DNA from: Prorocentrum cordatum
Taxonomy: Eukaryota; Sar; Dinophyceae; Prorocentrales; Prorocentraceae
Direction of reading: 5' to 3'
DNA: 64,000 nucleotides
NCBI GenBank assembly: GCA_963575745.1
Contig: CAUYUJ010011225.1
Span: 47,501-111,500 of the forward strand
The translations under genes were made by a program, and so were the position numbers. Below the pieces are notes generated by a model. The model searched no databases. It was not told where the DNA came from and saw nothing but the letters and a program-made list of their open reading frames with translations. Positions 33,301-41,345 of this stretch are shown here, one piece after another. Every line of letters starts with the position of its first letter. The first letter of the stretch is position 1.

Positions 33301-34777
33301 CGAGGTCTCGAGCCCCCGCGCCCCGCGAGGTGGTGGGCTCAGCAATCTCGGGCCTTCTCTCGGTGAACAAGCGGGACGCCGCGTTGCAAGTGCTCACGAT
33401 GTTCAGCACCTTCGTCCGTCCGGGTGCGCTGAGGAGGCTGCTGGTGAGGGATCTGCTGCGTCCCACGAGGGCCGGTGGTGCCATGGCGGTGTGGTCTTTC
33501 TTGCTGGCTCCGACGGTCGCCGACCCGCTGGCGCCGCTCGCCCAGGAGGCGGGCCAGACTCGCTTCCTGACCAAGACGGGGACGTCCGACGAGGCGGTGC
33601 CGCTCGACAATCCAGCCTGGCTTGGGCCTGTGTTGGCCCAGCATGCTCACGGACGTCCAGGACACCTCCCGCTGTTCACGACCTCGGCTGTCGACATGGC
33701 GGTGCTATTCCGCAAGGTCACGATGGCTCAGGGACTGCAGGGCGTGTGCCTGTACCAGTTGCGCCACGGCGGTGCGAGCGAGGACGTCCTCTCGGCCCGC
33801 CGTACTCTCGGAGAAGTGAAGTCGAGGGGGCATTGGAGCCAGGACAGCAGCGTAAAACGATATGCAAAGCCCGGGATGGTCCAGCAGCTGTTGTCGGCGC
33901 TGTCGCCGGCCGCCCGAATGCACGGCGAGGTCCAGTGGGCGAGGCTCGAGGACCTCTTCGCAGGGCGTCTACGCCCCTCGTGGCCTGTGCGTTAGCTTCG
34001 AGTATGCCGCTGGGACAGTGGGGTCCACGAGGTGGGCTGTTGCAGCTACCCCGTGTCGTGCGTTTTGCAAATCAAGTGGGTGTGGAGTTGATGGCGGGCA
34101 GCCGCAGATTGTCAGCTGCCTGCGTCCGTGCCGGTCTCCCGATGCGTTCATACGAGTATGCTGACTCTCCGTTGGAAGACGCTCTTCATCCTGATGTGTT
34201 TCAGCTCCTCCTTGCAGTCGCTGGGCGTGGACTCAGGTTTGTCTGGATTGGGCTCGTGTGCACTTCTTGGTCCCGGGCGAGGCGAAACCCTCATCCTGGA
34301 AACTGGCCGGGGCCTATTCGCTCACCCGAGTGCATCTTGGGGCTCCCTGGACTCTCTGAGAAAGATCAAGACAAGGTAAATTTGGGTAATCGTCAGGCCG
34401 ATTGGGCCGCCAGTTTGTTCGCTAGACTCGTGTCCTTCAAGGTCCCAGTGATCATTGAGAATCCCCAAGGGTCTATGTTGTGGCGGCATCCCCGTTTCCA
34501 AACATTGATGACAAAACACAACGTTATTGACTGGGACCATTGTGCCTTCGGATCATGTTACCGAAAACGGACGCGATTATTGTATGCTAATTGTGTGCTC
34601 GACGGACTTCGCTCGGATCGATGTCAAGGTCGTGGTATATGTTCGTTCACAAACCAGCCTCATGTGGAGATCACGGGAAAAGATGAAAATGGTATCTTTC
34701 ATTCTGCAAAGGCTTCCGCCTATCCCGTCAAGTTCTGTGATAAATTCGCCCACATAATCTGCCATCAAAGTGTATAA
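30371..34777 (+). CDS. RT-RH-MT: Element 2 Pol: reverse transcriptase - RNase H - (open frame through YR) - methyltransferase-like
   Basis: 1468 codons from an ATG that overlaps the Gag-like stop. RT: fingers IRLVLDCREAN (~272-282), motif A CADIQCAFYQ (~312-321), motif B LPMGWSWAFWF (~364-374), catalytic loop VPYSDNVNV (~412-420) with Asn in place of the second Asp. RNase H: VVATDASTTG (~565), LIDNFGVVLALERGRA (~696), SEKNPADAPSR (~743-753). From about residue 765 to 1210 the frame is open but reads low-complexity Arg/Gly/Ala over the recombinase gene. Methyltransferase-like: VELMAGSRRLSAACVRAG (~1238), GLVCTSWSRARR (~1293), IIENPQGSMLW (~1360), YRKRTRLLY. Either one very long polyprotein is made, or the MT part is expressed separately. 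Element 1 has MT before YR instead. Confidence 0.85.
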   Translation: MTDLNHGGAFAGSAAAALKDQLFSEEGVAPPWGWPDAQPPGYRPPPGLSRPPGCLDDLFPLPLLDPQEADVGGAGRARTGQRRRCIRRDVLSDVNDSLMGLNALYGCERSSVAAPTEAQRLAQRRLLRSARSARQVFPDLFNMSPREAASELLGSRLDYQGSVTTVVPYRAESLSLPPAGRQPVSLQGVLDPDAARALVNFESLLAEPEVRQARREGGPVRPYMDAVLKSDRAQYVQFLGQLASCHVLTSTRTKKASVTPFFVSKKTDKIRLVLDCREANQFFKHSPFTEIAAAEGLSSLEVPEGRQLYSACADIQCAFYQCGDIRDLCQYFCLPKVTRAEALRAGIPVKDLGGTCDFVYPAMQVLPMGWSWAFWFVQRLHLEVVRRAGVPSTMVATGSWPLPSVTEGPIEVPYSDNVNVFGLEPGPVSATRDRIVAQFEAEGFAMHDISEVSPNGVVLGADVGGSDPFTRRSLKKLLVVRKALFWLATGPYVSGRQLEVILGHYVAACLFCRPGFSVMRAVYEFVRASYDKPKVLWRSCRYECWLMATLCIHLQSPLSLPWASDVVATDASTTGMGVTEARVPRGVVADVGRWRERWRYRRLEPSEWAPRARALDGLDEITLPHTAWGNPSERGWKHAVGFPEVPSEVLGAQFRVVYAAPFRYAEHIGVKEGRAAVWALRRDARDPGRHCSRRLYLIDNFGVVLALERGRATSHGLLQICRRVAALSIACSISARFRWIASEKNPADAPSRLWERSNARPPCGPYARPAQRGWRDYALPGGLPRAHADHQGGPAVRAEGSSCSTSSSRCAEASQAGEARCRGGAEAAPGVASGCCAAPPPSGRRRACADGPSSRGARRGRAAAPTGGGGGEGADLQGDDHNPVGLRGRSRRILGQALLPAVLRGLPGVRGTASRRPRGARGAGLGGPRHVPGRGLHEGGRGLLGRRRQGRAAEGDGAEGPASRAARAEGLRQEGPPEVSSPRAPRGGGLSNLGPSLGEQAGRRVASAHDVQHLRPSGCAEEAAGEGSAASHEGRWCHGGVVFLAGSDGRRPAGAARPGGGPDSLPDQDGDVRRGGAARQSSLAWACVGPACSRTSRTPPAVHDLGCRHGGAIPQGHDGSGTAGRVPVPVAPRRCERGRPLGPPYSRRSEVEGALEPGQQRKTICKARDGPAAVVGAVAGRPNARRGPVGEARGPLRRASTPLVACALASSMPLGQWGPRGGLLQLPRVVRFANQVGVELMAGSRRLSAACVRAGLPMRSYEYADSPLEDALHPDVFQLLLAVAGRGLRFVWIGLVCTSWSRARRNPHPGNWPGPIRSPECILGLPGLSEKDQDKVNLGNRQADWAASLFARLVSFKVPVIIENPQGSMLWRHPRFQTLMTKHNVIDWDHCAFGSCYRKRTRLLYANCVLDGLRSDRCQGRGICSFTNQPHVEITGKDENGIFHSAKASAYPVKFCDKFAHIICHQSV
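32667..33995 (+). CDS. YR: Element 2 tyrosine recombinase (nested, other frame)
   Basis: 442 residues from ATG 32667 (an in-frame GTG at 32658 would add three), in frame 3, entirely inside the frame-2 Pol ORF. An Arg/Ala/Pro-rich N-terminus (~1-110) precedes a core-binding-like region (LSYQQYYEAFLAFVGQ). The catalytic domain follows. Counting from GTG 32658: Arg254 in STFVRPGALRRLL, box II QLRHGGASEDV (Arg369, His370), SRGHW (His392), and the nucleophile in SSVKRYAK (Tyr402). This is the pattern of active tyrosine recombinases, except that Tyr stands three residues before the box II Arg where many have His. It should insert the circular cDNA using sequence at the B/A junction. How it is translated (internal start, frameshift or separate RNA) is not shown. 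Confidence 0.85.
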   Translation: MLGPLSVAGGTTPCLEDCHGHTPTIKGVQRSVRKARAARLPAHAAPRQARLGRRAAVAAPRRRPASPAAAVPLRRPAAAGAPVPMGRPAAAPGEAGLRPRLAAAVARERTSKVTTTIPSACEAAAVGSSARLSYQQYYEAFLAFVGQPADDLEALEVQVLEVLDTFLDAGCTKGDADYLVAAVKDALPRATGPRALPRVQRALKGYGKKVPPRSRAPAPREVVGSAISGLLSVNKRDAALQVLTMFSTFVRPGALRRLLVRDLLRPTRAGGAMAVWSFLLAPTVADPLAPLAQEAGQTRFLTKTGTSDEAVPLDNPAWLGPVLAQHAHGRPGHLPLFTTSAVDMAVLFRKVTMAQGLQGVCLYQLRHGGASEDVLSARRTLGEVKSRGHWSQDSSVKRYAKPGMVQQLLSALSPAARMHGEVQWARLEDLFAGRLRPSWPVR

Positions 34778-34869
34778 CAACAATACTGCCGCCCTGGGGT
34801 CCGTTAACTTTTTAGCGTTTGGTTAATGTCACCCACCCTCCCACCCGGTTCATTCATGTGAATGGGCTT
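34778..34869. other. Element 2 region between Pol stop and B1
   Basis: About 90 bp of non-coding DNA, with CACCCACCCTCCCACCCGG followed by the dyad CATTCATGTGAATG (34851-34864). It is presumably 3' untranslated sequence. Confidence 0.5.
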
Positions 34870-34991
34870 GGGGCTTGGAGGCGGCTGCTTGAGCAGCGCT
34901 GGGTCGTGTTCGATAGCATGCTTTATCGTCCGCTGCCTGAATTACTGAGTCTGCTGGCATCGGAATAAAGGGGGACACGTGTTAAACACAT
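34870..34991 (+). repeat. Element 2 repeat B1
   Basis: 122 bp, matching 35137-35258 with a single A/G difference at 34975. It contains AATAAA (34964-34969), a possible polyadenylation-type signal, and ends GTGTTAAACACAT. Its last base is the first base of A2. Confidence 0.95.
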
Positions 34992-35078
34992 GGCCCTGCG
35001 TGCTGGATAGTGTGTTCTTGAGTGTCTCCGTTCCGCTGCCGTTTTTTGGGCTCTGACCAAAAACTTGAAGACGGTTGT
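34991..35078 (+). repeat. Element 2 repeat A2
   Basis: Second copy of A1, joined directly to B1. The join TTAAACACAT-GGCCCTGCG is what would form if the outer ends (B2 end and A1 start) were fused in a circle. Confidence 0.95.
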
Positions 35079-35136
35079 CCCTCCCTGCCCTCCCTTGCTC
35101 CTCTCCCCTGCTGGCAAGTATCGCCCCTCGCTCACA

Positions 35137-35258
35137 GGGGCTTGGAGGCGGCTGCTTGAGCAGCGCTGGGTCGTGTTCGATAGCATGCTTTATCGTCCGC
35201 TGCCTGAATTACTGAGTCTGCTGGCATCGGAATAAAGGGGGGCACGTGTTAAACACAT
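35137..35258 (+). repeat. Element 2 repeat B2 (right end)
   Basis: Second copy of B1, separated from A2 by a pyrimidine-rich 58-bp spacer (35079-35136). It ends AAACACAT, after which the TATG host tract resumes. Confidence 0.95.
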
Positions 35259-35362
35259 ATGTATGTGTGTATGTATGTATGTATGTATGTATGTATATAT
35301 CTATATAGGTATTTACATTTTACATTCATATATATATACATATATATATGTATATATATACA
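35259..35362. repeat. TATG/TATA microsatellite, right of element 2
   Basis: ATGTATGTATG and TATATATACATATA words continue the tract seen left of element 2, indicating that the element interrupted it. Confidence 0.9.
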
Positions 35363-35403
35363 CTAGAACCATCGCGCGCGCTTCGCGCGCGCTCACGTTC
35401 TAG
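35363..35403 (-). repeat. GCGCGCG hairpin family, full copy
   Basis: A strong inverted repeat: CTAGAAC...CGCGCGCGC (35363-35381), TTC centre, GCGCGCGCTCACGTTCTAG right arm. It directly borders the TATA tract. The same sequence in reverse complement occurs at 48978-49020, and half of it at 27276-27300. Confidence 0.75.
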
Positions 35404-35598
35404 CAGGCCCCAGGCCTTCACGAATTCACTGCTGCTGCACTGAAGTAGTGGACCACAGTCCACGCATGCCAATCTGCATTCCGAAAGGCCTTCGAGGAAA
35501 ATGGTTGTGTAGGGGGGTGGAGGCCGTGTGAATCGGATTCCCAGAAAGCCTTCTGGAAGCATGGGTTTGGGGCGTCTTGTGGAGCCTGTTGGGGCGTG
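35404..35598. other. Short unassigned stretch
   Basis: Non-repetitive except for two dyads, GGCCTTCGAGG (~35489) and CCCAGAAAGCCTTCTGG (35541-35557), which resemble the centre of the palindrome family at 35911 onward. Confidence 0.4.
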
Positions 35599-35635
<37 letters not shown>

Positions 35636-35693
35636 AATGTCGTCGTAATGTCGTCGTCGCCTATTGGGGCGCGCCGTCGTCGTCGTCGTCGTT

Positions 35694-35728
<35 letters not shown>

Positions 35729-35755
35729 TTCGTCGTCGTCGTCGTCGTCGATTCA
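35599..35755. repeat. CGT/GTC trinucleotide tract
   Basis: GTCGTCGTC units with two ATTGGGGCGCGCC or AATGTCGTC interruptions. Confidence 0.9.
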
Positions 35756-35910
35756 AGAGGACACTTGGGGCAACTTTGTGCGAAACGATCTGCGGAGGGC
35801 CGCGAGAATGCGATCAGTCATGTTCCCAATCAACTTCCCAGACAGCTCTCCTGTAGTATGATGGTGCTGATGGTACTGCGAAGCCTCCGGAGACTCGCGG
35901 GCCCATGATG

Positions 35911-35946
35911 AACCATGTCCTCGGAAGGCTTTCTGGGGACATGGTT
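35911..35946. repeat. ATGTTCCCGG palindrome family, copy P1
   Basis: AACCATGTCC ... GGACATGGTT with centre TCGGAAGGCTTTCTGG; variant arms but the same layout as P3. Confidence 0.7.
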
Positions 35947-36024
35947 TGTTGGGGTGTGTTGGGGGGTCTCTTGGGCGGTCCCTGCGCCCCTTGGGGGCCT
36001 CCGGGAACTCTCGGGCCCATGATG

Positions 36025-36060
36025 AACCATGTCCCCGGAAGGTTTTCTGGGGGCATGATT
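36025..36060. repeat. Palindrome family, copy P2
   Basis: AACCATGTCCCCGGAAGG left arm with TTCTGGGGGCATGATT right arm. Confidence 0.7.
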
Positions 36061-37057
36061 TCTTGGGGTGTGTTGGGAAGCCTCTTGGGCGTTCCCTGGG
36101 AGCCCCTTGGGGGTCTCTTGGGGCTTCCTGGGGGCCTCTTGGGCGCCTCACGGGGCTTCGTGGGAGCCTCTTGGTGGCCTCTGGGGGCCTACAGGCGGCC
36201 TCGAGGGCCAGAGACCTCGAAATATCGGTTGGCGGTCTCCCTCTGGGCCCTCTCTTGGGGAGCTCTTGGGGCACAATTGGGTTGTCTGGGGAGCCTCCTG
36301 GGCCGTCTTGGGGCCCTCTTCGGGGCCTCCTGGCCCCTCTTGGAGCGATCTGAAGGGCCTCCGAGCGAGGCCGTGAGAGGGAGCGCTCGGAAGCGGCGAA
36401 AGCGAGAACGCCTAAATCCTTCAAAAACCATCGGAAAATGCATGAATCTTGCCTCCAAAGGCCCTCTTGAAGAGCCTGTTGAGTCCGTCCTGGAGCGTGT
36501 TCGAGTCCTCGTCGGCCGTCTTGAGGGCAGCTTGGGCGTCTTCGGGGCCTCTCGGGACCGTCTAGGCCCTCCCAGGACCTCCATTAGCCTGTCGTGGCCT
36601 GCTTCGGGGCGGGCCCGGGCCGCCTCGGGACCCCTCTGGGCCTTCTCTTGGCGCGCTCTTGGGGCACACTTGGGTTTTTTGGGGAGCATCCTGGGCCGTC
36701 TTGCGGCCCTCGTCGGGGCCTCGTGGGCCTTCTTGGAGCGATCTGGAAGTCCTCCGAAGCCGTGAGGGAGCGCTGGAAAGCGGAAAAAGCGAGAACGCCA
36801 AAATCCCAAAGACTCGGAAAACGAGTGAATCTTGCCTTCCAGGACCCTTTTGGGGAGCCTCTTGAGTCCGTCCTGGAGCGTGTTGGAGTCCTCGTCGTCT
36901 GTCTTGAGGGCATGTTGGGCGTCTTCGGGGCCTCGTGGCCTGCTTCGGGGCGGGCTCGGGCCGCCTCGGGAGCTCTGGACCCCCCGCAACCCCCGGTGGG
37001 CACCGATGGGGGGAGCAGGCAGCGCCCCCCCTCCCACGGGCCTACTCCGAGATAGAG

Positions 37058-37093
37058 AATCATGTTCCCGGGAAGCTTTCCGGGAGCATGATT
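37058..37093. repeat. Palindrome family, copy P3 (best preserved)
   Basis: AATCATGTTCCCGGGAAG pairs with CTTTCCGGGAGCATGATT over 36 bp with only one or two mismatched pairs; the centre is AAGCTT. Confidence 0.85.
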
Positions 37094-37203
37094 TGTTCGG
37101 CTCTCTAAGAGAGGGGCCTCTGGGGGCTTACCGAGGGGCGCCTTTTGGCCTTGTCGGCAAGCCTATTGGCAACCTGGTTGGGGCGGTGGGCGGAAGCGCA
37201 AGG

Positions 37204-37240
37204 AATCATGTTCCCGGAAAGCTATCTGGGGAATGCGATT
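37204..37240. repeat. Palindrome family, copy P4
   Basis: AATCATGTTCCCGGAAAG left arm; the right arm is degraded (TATCTGGGGAATGCGATT). Confidence 0.7.
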
Positions 37241-37769
37241 TACCGAAGTGTCTTGGGGGCCCACAGGGGGCTTCCCTGGGGGCCCCTTGACGGCCTGCTG
37301 GGGCTTCTGGGGGACCTCTTGGGAGCCTCACGGGGCTTCTTGGGAGCCTCTTGATGGCCTCCGGGGGCGTCCTAGGAGCCTCTCAGGCCGGAGACCTTGA
37401 AATGTCGCGCTCTTCGGGCCCTCTTGGGTCGCTCTTGGGGCTCTCTTGGGGCGCTCTCGATGCCCTCTTGATTTACTGGGGAGCCTCCTGGGCCGTCTCT
37501 GGGCTTTCTTGGGAGCCTCTTCGGCCGTCTTGGAGCGATCTGAAGGGCCTCTGACGCGGTCGGGGACCGTGGGGAGGCGGAACACATAAGAGCGCAAGAA
37601 TGTTTCAAAAACCATTGGAAAATATATGAGTTTCGGCTTCTGGGGCCCTTTGGACGGGCGTTTGGAGGCGCTCTTGGAGCGTTTTGGCGGCGTCGTCGGC
37701 CGTCCTGAGGCCATCTTCGGCGTGTCTGGGGCCTCTGGGGGCTGTCTTCGGGCGTCCGGGGAGCCCAGG

Positions 37770-37805
37770 AATCATATTCCCGGAGAGGCTTCCAAGAACA
37801 TGATT
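37770..37805. repeat. Palindrome family, copy P5
   Basis: AATCATATTCCCGGAGAG left arm with GCTTCCAAGAACATGATT right arm. Confidence 0.75.
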
Positions 37806-38158
37806 TCGAGTGAGGCCCTCTTGGGCCTCCTGGAGGCCGTTCTGGGGGCCTCCTGGGCCGGCTTTGGGGTCCGTCTTGGGAGGTTCCGTGGGCCCCACAA
37901 AACAATCCTTTTGGGCCGTCTTGGGCCCTCTTGGGTCTCTCTTGGGCTGTGTCGGGGCTCCTCAAACGCGTCTGGGGAACTGCGAAGACGAAGCAAGGGA
38001 GTATGCTGAACATGTACGTTTTACTACGGGAACGGGCTGATTTTTGCCTCTTGAAGGCCCTCTTGGGGCCCTCTTCGGCCATCTTCAAGCCATCTCGGGC
38101 CCTCTTGGGCCTCGCTGAGGCTGTCCTGGTGCCCTCTAGGGGGCCCCGGGAAGTTGGA

Positions 38159-38194
38159 AATCACGTTCCCGGAGAGGCTTCTGGCAACATGATT
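38159..38194. repeat. Palindrome family, copy P6
   Basis: AATCACGTTCCCGGAGAG left arm with GCTTCTGGCAACATGATT right arm, closely related to P5. Confidence 0.75.
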
Positions 38195-38653
38195 TCGAAC
38201 GGGGCCCTCTTGGGCCTCCCTGAGGCTGTCTTGGGTGCCTCCTGGGCCGGCTTCGGGGCCTCTTGGGCTGTCTTGGGGGTTCCGTGAGCCCCACAGGACG
38301 ACACATTCGGGCCATCTTGGGCCCTCTTGGGTATTTGGGCGTGTTGGGGCTCCTCGGGGGTGATCTTGGGAGCCTTCGTGGCCGTCATGGAGCGTCGGGA
38401 AGCCTAAAAGGCGGGAGCCCAAAAAACCTTAGAAAAACAAATGACAAGTCAATGAATTCTGTCTCTTGGGATCCTCTTTGGGCCCTCCTGGGAGCCTCTT
38501 GGGGGTCTCCGGAGCCGTCTTGGAAGCTGTTGAGGCCGTCTCGGAACCATCTTGGGCGTCTTGGAGCGGCCTTTGGGCTATCTATACATATACAAATACA
38601 TACACACATACACATGCACATACACATACATAGACACATACATATACATATAC

Positions 38654-40232
38654 ATAAGCATTTACCTATACCTATACCTATACCTATACCTATACCTATA
38701 CCTAATACCTAATACCTATACCTATACCTATACCTATACCTATACCTATACCTATACCTATACCTATACCTATACCTATACCTATACCTATACCTATACC
38801 TATACCTATACCTATACCTATACCTATACCTATACCTATACCTATACCTATACCTATACCTATACCTATACCTATACCTATACCTATACCTATACCTATA
38901 CCTATACCTATACCTATACCTATACCTAGTACCTAGACCTAGACCTAGACCTAGACCTAGACCTAGACCTAGACCTATACCTATACCTATACCTATACCT
39001 GTACCTACCTACCTACCTACCTGTACCTAGACCTATACCCTATACCTATACCTATACCTATACCTATACCTATACCTATACCTATACCTAGTAGACCTAG
39101 ACCTAGACCTAGACCTAGACCTAGACCTAGACCTAGACCTAGACCTACCTATACCTATACCTGTATATACCTACCCTGTACCTATACCTATACCTGTACC
39201 TATACCTATACCTATACCTATACCTATACCTGTACCTATACCTATACCTATACCTATACCTATACCTATACCTATACCTATACCTATACCTATACCTATA
39301 CCTATACCTATACCTATACCTATACCTATACCTATACCTATACCTATACCTATACCTATACCTATACCTATACCTATACCTATACCTATACCTATACCTA
39401 TACCTATACCTATACCTATACCTATACCTATACCTACCTATACCTATACCTATACCTATACCTATACCTATACCTATACCTATACCTATACCTATACCTA
39501 CCTATACCTATACCTATACCTATACCTATACCTATACCTATACCTATACCTATACCTATACCTATACCTATACCTATACCTATACCTATACCTATACCTA
39601 TACCTACCTATACCTATACCTATACCTATACCTATACCTATACCTATACCTATACCTATACCTATACCTATACCTATACCTATACCTATACCTATACCTA
39701 TACCTATACCCTATACCTATACCTATACCTATACCCTATACCTATATACCTATACCTATACCTATACCTATACCTACCTATACCTATACCTATACCTATA
39801 CCTAGACCTACCTACCCTATACCTACCTATACCTATACCTATACCTATACCTATACCTATACCTATACCTATACCTATACCTATACCTATACCTATACCT
39901 ATACCTATACCTATACCTATACCTATACCTATACCTATACCTATACCTATACCTGTACCTATACCTATACCTATACCTATACCTATACCTATACCTATAC
40001 CTATACCTATACCTATACCTATACCTATACCTATACCTATACCTATACCTAGACCTAGACCTAGACCTAGACCTAGACCTAGACCTAGACCTAGACCTAG
40101 ACCTAGACCTAGACCGAGTACCTGTACCTGTACCTATACCTGTACCTGTACCTGTACCTGTACTTGTATCTGTACCTATACATATACCTATACCTATACC
40201 TATACCGAATACCTATACCTATACCTATACCT

Positions 40233-40267
<35 letters not shown>

Positions 40268-40972
40268 TATACCTATACCTATACCTGTACCTGTACCTGT
40301 ACCTGTACCTGTACCTGTACCTGTACCTGTACCTGTACCTGTACCTGTACCTATACCTATACCTATACCTATACCTATACCTATACCTATACCTATACCT
40401 ATACCTATACCTATACCTATACCTATACCTATACCTATACCTATACCTATACCTATACCTATACCTATACCTATACCTATACCTATACCTATACCTATAC
40501 CTATACCTATACCTATACCTATACCTATACCTATACCTATACCTATACCTATACCTATACCTATACCTATACCTATACCTATACCTATACCTATACCTAT
40601 ACCTATACCTATACCTATACCTATACCTGTACCCTATCCCTATACCTATACCTATACCTATACCTATACCTATACCTATACCTATACCTATACCTATACC
40701 TATACCTATACCTGTACCTGTACCTATACCTGTACCTATACCTATACCTATACCTATACCTATACCTATACCTATACCTATACCTATACGTATACGTATA
40801 CGTATACGTATACGTATACGTATACCTATACCTATACCAATACCTATACCAATACCATACCTATACCTATACCTATACCTATACCTATACCTATACCTAT
40901 ACCTATACCTATACCTATACCTATACCTATACCTATACCTATACCTATACCTATACCTATACCTATACCTAT
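38654..40972. repeat. CCTATA hexamer satellite, about 2.3 kb
   Basis: Nearly pure CCTATA (complement TATAGG), preceded by TACATA/CACATA words from 38580. Variant hexamers come in homogeneous runs: CCTAGA near 38935-38975, 39095-39145 and 40050-40110; CCTGTA near 40125-40170 and 40285-40350; CCCATA near 40237-40265; CGTATA near 40787-40825. It differs from the telomere unit TTTAGGG. The Thr-Tyr and Ile-Pro frames are artefacts. Confidence 0.97.
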
Positions 40973-41005
40973 AATCATGTTCCCGGACCGCTCTGGGAAC
41001 ATGAT
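40973..41005. repeat. Palindrome family, copy P7, at the satellite end
   Basis: AATCATGTTCCCGGACCG pairs with CTCTGGGAACATGAT. It begins right at the last CCTATA unit. Confidence 0.8.
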
Positions 41006-41345
41006 CGGGTGGATCTCTCTGGCGTAGTGCTGGGCCGTATCGAGGCTCTCTCCATGACGTTTTGTTGGGCCGTATCGGAGCCGTCTTGCGGGCCCCGTCC
41101 GTCTGTCCTACTGTTCCTCTCCAAACCCTCGTTCCCTAACCTCCCGATCATGTTCCCGGACCCCCGTCCCTTCCCCCCAGAGCACCGCAGCAGTAGGAAA
41201 GCGTTCCGAAACGGTGAGAAATCATGTTCCCGGAAAGCGTTCAAGAACATGAATCGCACGTCGTCCAAGGCGCCTCGGAAGGCGCAGAATACTCCTCCAA
41301 GGCGCGGAATCATGTTCCCGGACCGCCTTCCGGAAACATGATGGG
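41006..41345. other. Short unique-looking stretch with further palindromes
   Basis: Contains a half copy (GATCATGTTCCCGGAC, 41146-41161). Copy P9 lies at 41220-41254 (AATCATGTTCCCGGAAAG against TTCAAGAACATGAAT) and copy P10 at 41308-41342 (AATCATGTTCCCGGACCG against CTTCCGGAAACATGAT). No gene is recognised. Confidence 0.6.

Larger units (their letters stand above)
28533..35258 (+). mobile_element. Element 2: apparently complete PAT/DIRS-like retrotransposon with split direct repeats
   Basis: The layout is A1 (88 bp) - four ORFs - B1 (122 bp) - A2 (88 bp) - 58-bp spacer - B2 (122 bp). The two A copies look identical and the two B copies differ by one base. The ORFs encode a small Cys/Pro-rich membrane-type protein, a Gag-like protein, an RT-RNase H-(...)-methyltransferase polyprotein, and a nested tyrosine recombinase. 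Split direct repeats with RT, RNase H, methyltransferase and tyrosine recombinase match the PAT-like group of DIRS elements (established knowledge, recalled). B1 abuts A2 directly, giving the sequence expected at a circle junction. No stop or frameshift breaks any domain. Confidence 0.9.
35911..38575. repeat. CTTGGGGCC blocks in a ~400-bp higher-order arrangement
   Basis: Blocks of CTTGGGGGCCTCTTGGG-type ~10-bp repeats alternate with ~60-bp AT-richer linkers containing AGCGAGAACGCC and CAAAAACCATNGGAAAAT. Linkers start near 36401, 36788, 37591, 37985 and 38408, so spacing is about 390-425 bp (one double step). Palindromes P1-P6 lie within the blocks. Frames on both strands encode only repetitive Leu/Gly/Trp/Ser or Pro/Arg/Lys/Ala peptides. 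Confidence 0.75.

Noticed and set aside
32667-33995. Frame-2 peptide over the recombinase as a functional domain of Pol
   Set aside because: It is low-complexity Arg/Gly/Ala sequence. The frame-3 product has all the recombinase motifs, so frame 2 is reported only as an open connection to the methyltransferase part.
38654-40972. Telomere
   Set aside because: The unit is CCTATA/TATAGG, not TTTAGGG, and the array is internal to the window.
38552-41027. Long open frames of Thr-Tyr or Ile-Pro repeats on the plus strand
   Set aside because: They are direct translations of the CCTATA satellite and have no other sequence.
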